Assembly (NCBI RefSeq): GCF_001642475.1
Contig: NW_019173941.1
Location: 186,001-250,000, forward strand
Source of the DNA: Fonsecaea monophora
Taxonomy: Eukaryota > Ascomycota > Eurotiomycetes > Chaetothyriales > Herpotrichiellaceae
Direction of reading: 5' to 3'
Length of the DNA stretch: 64,000 nt
Under the pieces are notes generated by a model. It was given only the letters and a program-made list of their open reading frames with translations, was not told where the DNA came from and ran no database searches. The translations under genes were made by a program, and so were the position numbers. Shown here piece after piece: positions 61,632-64,000 of this stretch. Each line of letters starts with the position of its first letter. Position 1 is the first letter of the stretch.

Positions 61632-63619
61632 GTTGGGACAGAATCTTAGAACTCACGCTTTGTCTCTAGAATGGGGGCCTGGCTTCTATGACTGAGGCTG
61701 AATGGACATATGGGGACAAATGCAAAAGGGAGGAGAAAGAGAAGTCAATGTAAGGATCCAGACGGGGTCGCGACATGTTTGACTTCATATGTATGACTTC
61801 AGTCAGCTATCGAGTCGTATCGCCTACCTCTGAATGCGGTCGTAAGGCCAGACGTTCCTATCAGATGACAAGCCCACAACCGTGGTTCGGGAAGACTAGC
61901 ATGGAGGACTCGATAGAAAAAGGCCGCAAAATGGATACTACCTCCCGCGGCAGGGGTGTAGAGCAATAGCTTCATCGGCTCTTGCACGGAAAGGTCCTTT
62001 CATTTTCTATTCCGCTACGAATGTTGATTGGTTCGAAGCATTTTTGATATATCATGGCACTGGGTAGTTGGTGACACGCGGGCCCGTTGGCTAACAGGCG
62101 TGGTCAGCTTCATCATAGCAATTGCGGGATGTGCATGGGGAATTCCGACAAGGAGGACGCTGTTTGAACAGATCATTGATGATGCAGATCGACGTCAGTG
62201 GCAATGGTATCCCTGAGCGGAGTGGAGATGGAGGTTCTCCTTCTGATGGACGAAGCGCATCGCGAAAGGAGGCATGATTGGGCCTGTTAGACGTCATTCA
62301 ATGCCGAGCCCATCCATCGCAGAGAGCGGAGAGTGCCAAGATCATATGGTCAGAGGGGGATCGGCGCATCGTCTGTGGACGGTCTTCGGAGGGGTCATTA
62401 GCCTGCGGGGGCGGAGGATGTAAATCGAATTCTTCTTCTGATCGCTGATAGTGCTGGACCGTAAACACCAATGAAGGGAGAGACTGACCTGGTGAGAGGG
62501 TTGTCTTTCGGTCCCTCGTGTTGATGGTGTCCCGAATCCACTTGTGCTCCTGGCGACCACGGGCTTGGGAAGAAGGGAAGAACTCCCGCTCTTTTGCAGC
62601 CGGTATGACCAGTGCAGTGGTTTTATGTACCTGTTAGCTTTTGTTCATTCGACAATGTGGATTTTCCTCGTGTTTCTGAAGCCGCTTTCGTTTTGGAACC
62701 CGTCGGCCAATGAGGCGTGGTTCACATCGAAGGGGTTTTAAATGCCCGGTATTGTGTGAAAGATGCCTGCAAGTATGAGGGATGTCTCAGCACTTGGTGT
62801 ATTTCCGCAGACGATGTCGCTTGCGGGCCGGGTATAACGTCTGAGCGGGTGGGTGTCTCGTCGATGGAAATGCCGACTCTGAGATCAGTCACAACATGAC
62901 GTCAAGTTTCCGACGGAGAGATGCGACATGGAAGCAAGTGAGTTGCCCCCGTTAGCTGTCTGGAGGTCTACTCAAAGGTATATGGGGATTTCTGTTTCAT
63001 GAGACCACGAGATAATGTTCGACTTGATACAACCAGCACCTTGATGGAATCCAGGTAAAGGGGAAGATATTGAACAAGAGTCTGGGAGGTAGAAGTCCTC
63101 GAAAAAAACCGCATGATGCTTATCGGCACGTGATGATAAAAATGACGACTTAGAACTAGCCACATAGAGCACCTCAGTTTGAGCTTCATCCAGACACACC
63201 TTCCTATTCTTCCTTCCAGCGCCAGGAGATCATGTTGACTCATTCACGATTTGACCATATCAAGTCGCGGAACTGTCTACTGCCTGTTATGAAGCGGTTG
63301 GGGCTCTATCAATGGCAGACTACCCCTATTGGCGCACCCACATGACGGCCTGATGGAACCTGTACAGCCGCCTCCACTATTGTCGGATGAGGGGTAAACA
63401 GAGCAAAAGATCACTAGATGTGGTCCATTTTTGCTCGGTCGAGCGCCGCAGTCTGAGATTCGGTTTTTGTTGACATTACCATCTGCTCAGACTGCACTGA
63501 GCCCTGTCTCTAGGAGAAGTGACCTCTTCCTTAAGCTGTTTCGGAACAACAAATTCTTCGAACCTCAAAGGTCGAGTTCGTTATCTGCATCCATCCGTCC
63601 CCTCGCTTCCTCTGTCACC
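61632..63619. promoter_or_regulatory. Divergent intergenic region aquaglyceroporin / OsmC-family gene
   Basis: About 2 kb. No gene is recognised on either strand. Confidence 0.4.
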
Positions 63620-64000
63620 ATGGCCGATGCAGCAACCAAAGCAGCCGAGACTCTCCGCTCAAAGCAGAAGCCTTTGAAAGACAAATACCGATCCGACCCT
63701 TCTTCAGCTCTCGTTACCTTGTCCTCCAGTGGCACTCTTGACCCTACCTCAACCAGCCTGACATGTTCCCTTTCGTCGGGCACCGCTGCGCGAAAAGTGG
63801 CTGGTCTACATCGAGCTGCAGGTGGGGAAGGATTTGATGCATCGGGCGAATTGTGCTCGGGAGACATGCTGCTCGAATCGCTGGTGGCTTGCTTTGGTGT
63901 CACAGTTCGCGCCGTGGCTACGAGTCTAGGCATTCCTATCAACAATGGAACAATTACAGCAGAAGGAGATCTCGACTTTCGCGGCACCATGGGCATCAAG
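63620..64000 (+). CDS. OsmC/Ohr-family protein, 5' part (cut by window edge)
   Basis: 127 codons from ATG 63620 run open to the end of the window. It starts MADAATKAAETLRSKQKPLK, with KYRSDPSSALVTLSSSGTLD next. Residues ELCSGDMLLESLVACFGVTV hold a Cys in the second conserved position of OsmC/Ohr proteins, and RAVATSLGIPINNGTITAEG continues the fold. Family members reduce organic hydroperoxides, though many fungal OsmC-like proteins are only loosely characterised. The first 18 residues carry four basic and two acidic residues and could be a weak targeting tail. No stop is reached, so length and the second active-site Cys cannot be judged. Confidence 0.8.
   Translation, partial: MADAATKAAETLRSKQKPLKDKYRSDPSSALVTLSSSGTLDPTSTSLTCSLSSGTAARKVAGLHRAAGGEGFDASGELCSGDMLLESLVACFGVTVRAVATSLGIPINNGTITAEGDLDFRGTMGIK

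Noticed and set aside
61987..62060. Possible tRNA B-box (GGTTCGAAGC) followed by T-run
   Set aside because: No acceptor stem, A-box or cloverleaf could be built around it.
1..64000. Secondary-metabolite cluster, transposon, CRISPR array or viral insert
   Set aside because: No synthase genes, integrase/transposase motifs, terminal repeats, spaced repeats or viral replication genes were found. The lone monooxygenase and esterase are far apart and among housekeeping genes.

Overview
This is a 64-kb piece of a filamentous ascomycete (Pezizomycotina) nuclear chromosome. The evidence is short introns (about 47-160 nt) with GTATGT/GTAAGT-type donors and CTAAC-like branch sites, single-gene transcription units on both strands, fungal-only families (the V-ATPase c' subunit, the SSK1 response regulator, DUF3431) and a lone dispersed 5S rRNA gene. 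The mix of families would suit Eurotiomycetes, but I cannot name a genus from the sequence alone. I see no intact transposon, no secondary-metabolite cluster, no CRISPR array and no tRNA gene.

Left part (1-24.3 kb): a mitochondrial CysA-type serine O-acetyltransferase (+); vma11, with two tiny exons (-); the Rho1 exchange factor rom2 (+); the ribosome-biogenesis factor rpf1 (-); a dual-start glycyl-tRNA synthetase (+); an FAD monooxygenase (-); an unrecognised acidic protein (+); a 5S rRNA gene (+); get4 (-); the HOG-pathway regulator ssk1 (-); and a Whi3/Scw1-type RNA-binding protein (-). A 4.1-kb stretch without a recognisable gene follows, upstream of the last of these.

Middle part (28.4-46.8 kb): a UBA/UIM protein resembling Rup1 (-), a PKA catalytic subunit with an inserted activation segment (-), an Och1-family mannosyltransferase with a hidden last exon (-), a GRAM/VASt sterol-transfer protein (-), an NRBF2/Atg38-like MIT-domain protein (+) and a NIPA-type magnesium transporter (-).

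Right part (47.7-64 kb): a secreted, highly divergent Hsp70/actin-fold protein spread over four exons (+), a DUF3431 type II membrane protein (-), a GH47 alpha-mannosidase (+), an eight-exon-type Yra1/ALY mRNA-export adaptor (+), an HSL-type esterase (-), WDR70 (+), an aquaglyceroporin (-) and the 5' end of an OsmC-family gene cut by the window edge (+).

Most genes are housekeeping or signalling. Rom2 (cell-wall integrity), Ssk1 (osmotic stress), PKA (nutrient cAMP) and Whi3 (mRNA control) are regulators. The GT32, DUF3431 and GH47 proteins have secretory-pathway topology. They are not obviously co-regulated as a cluster. Exon joins were worked out by hand from splice signals, reading phase and remembered family sequences. 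No alignment or RNA data were used.
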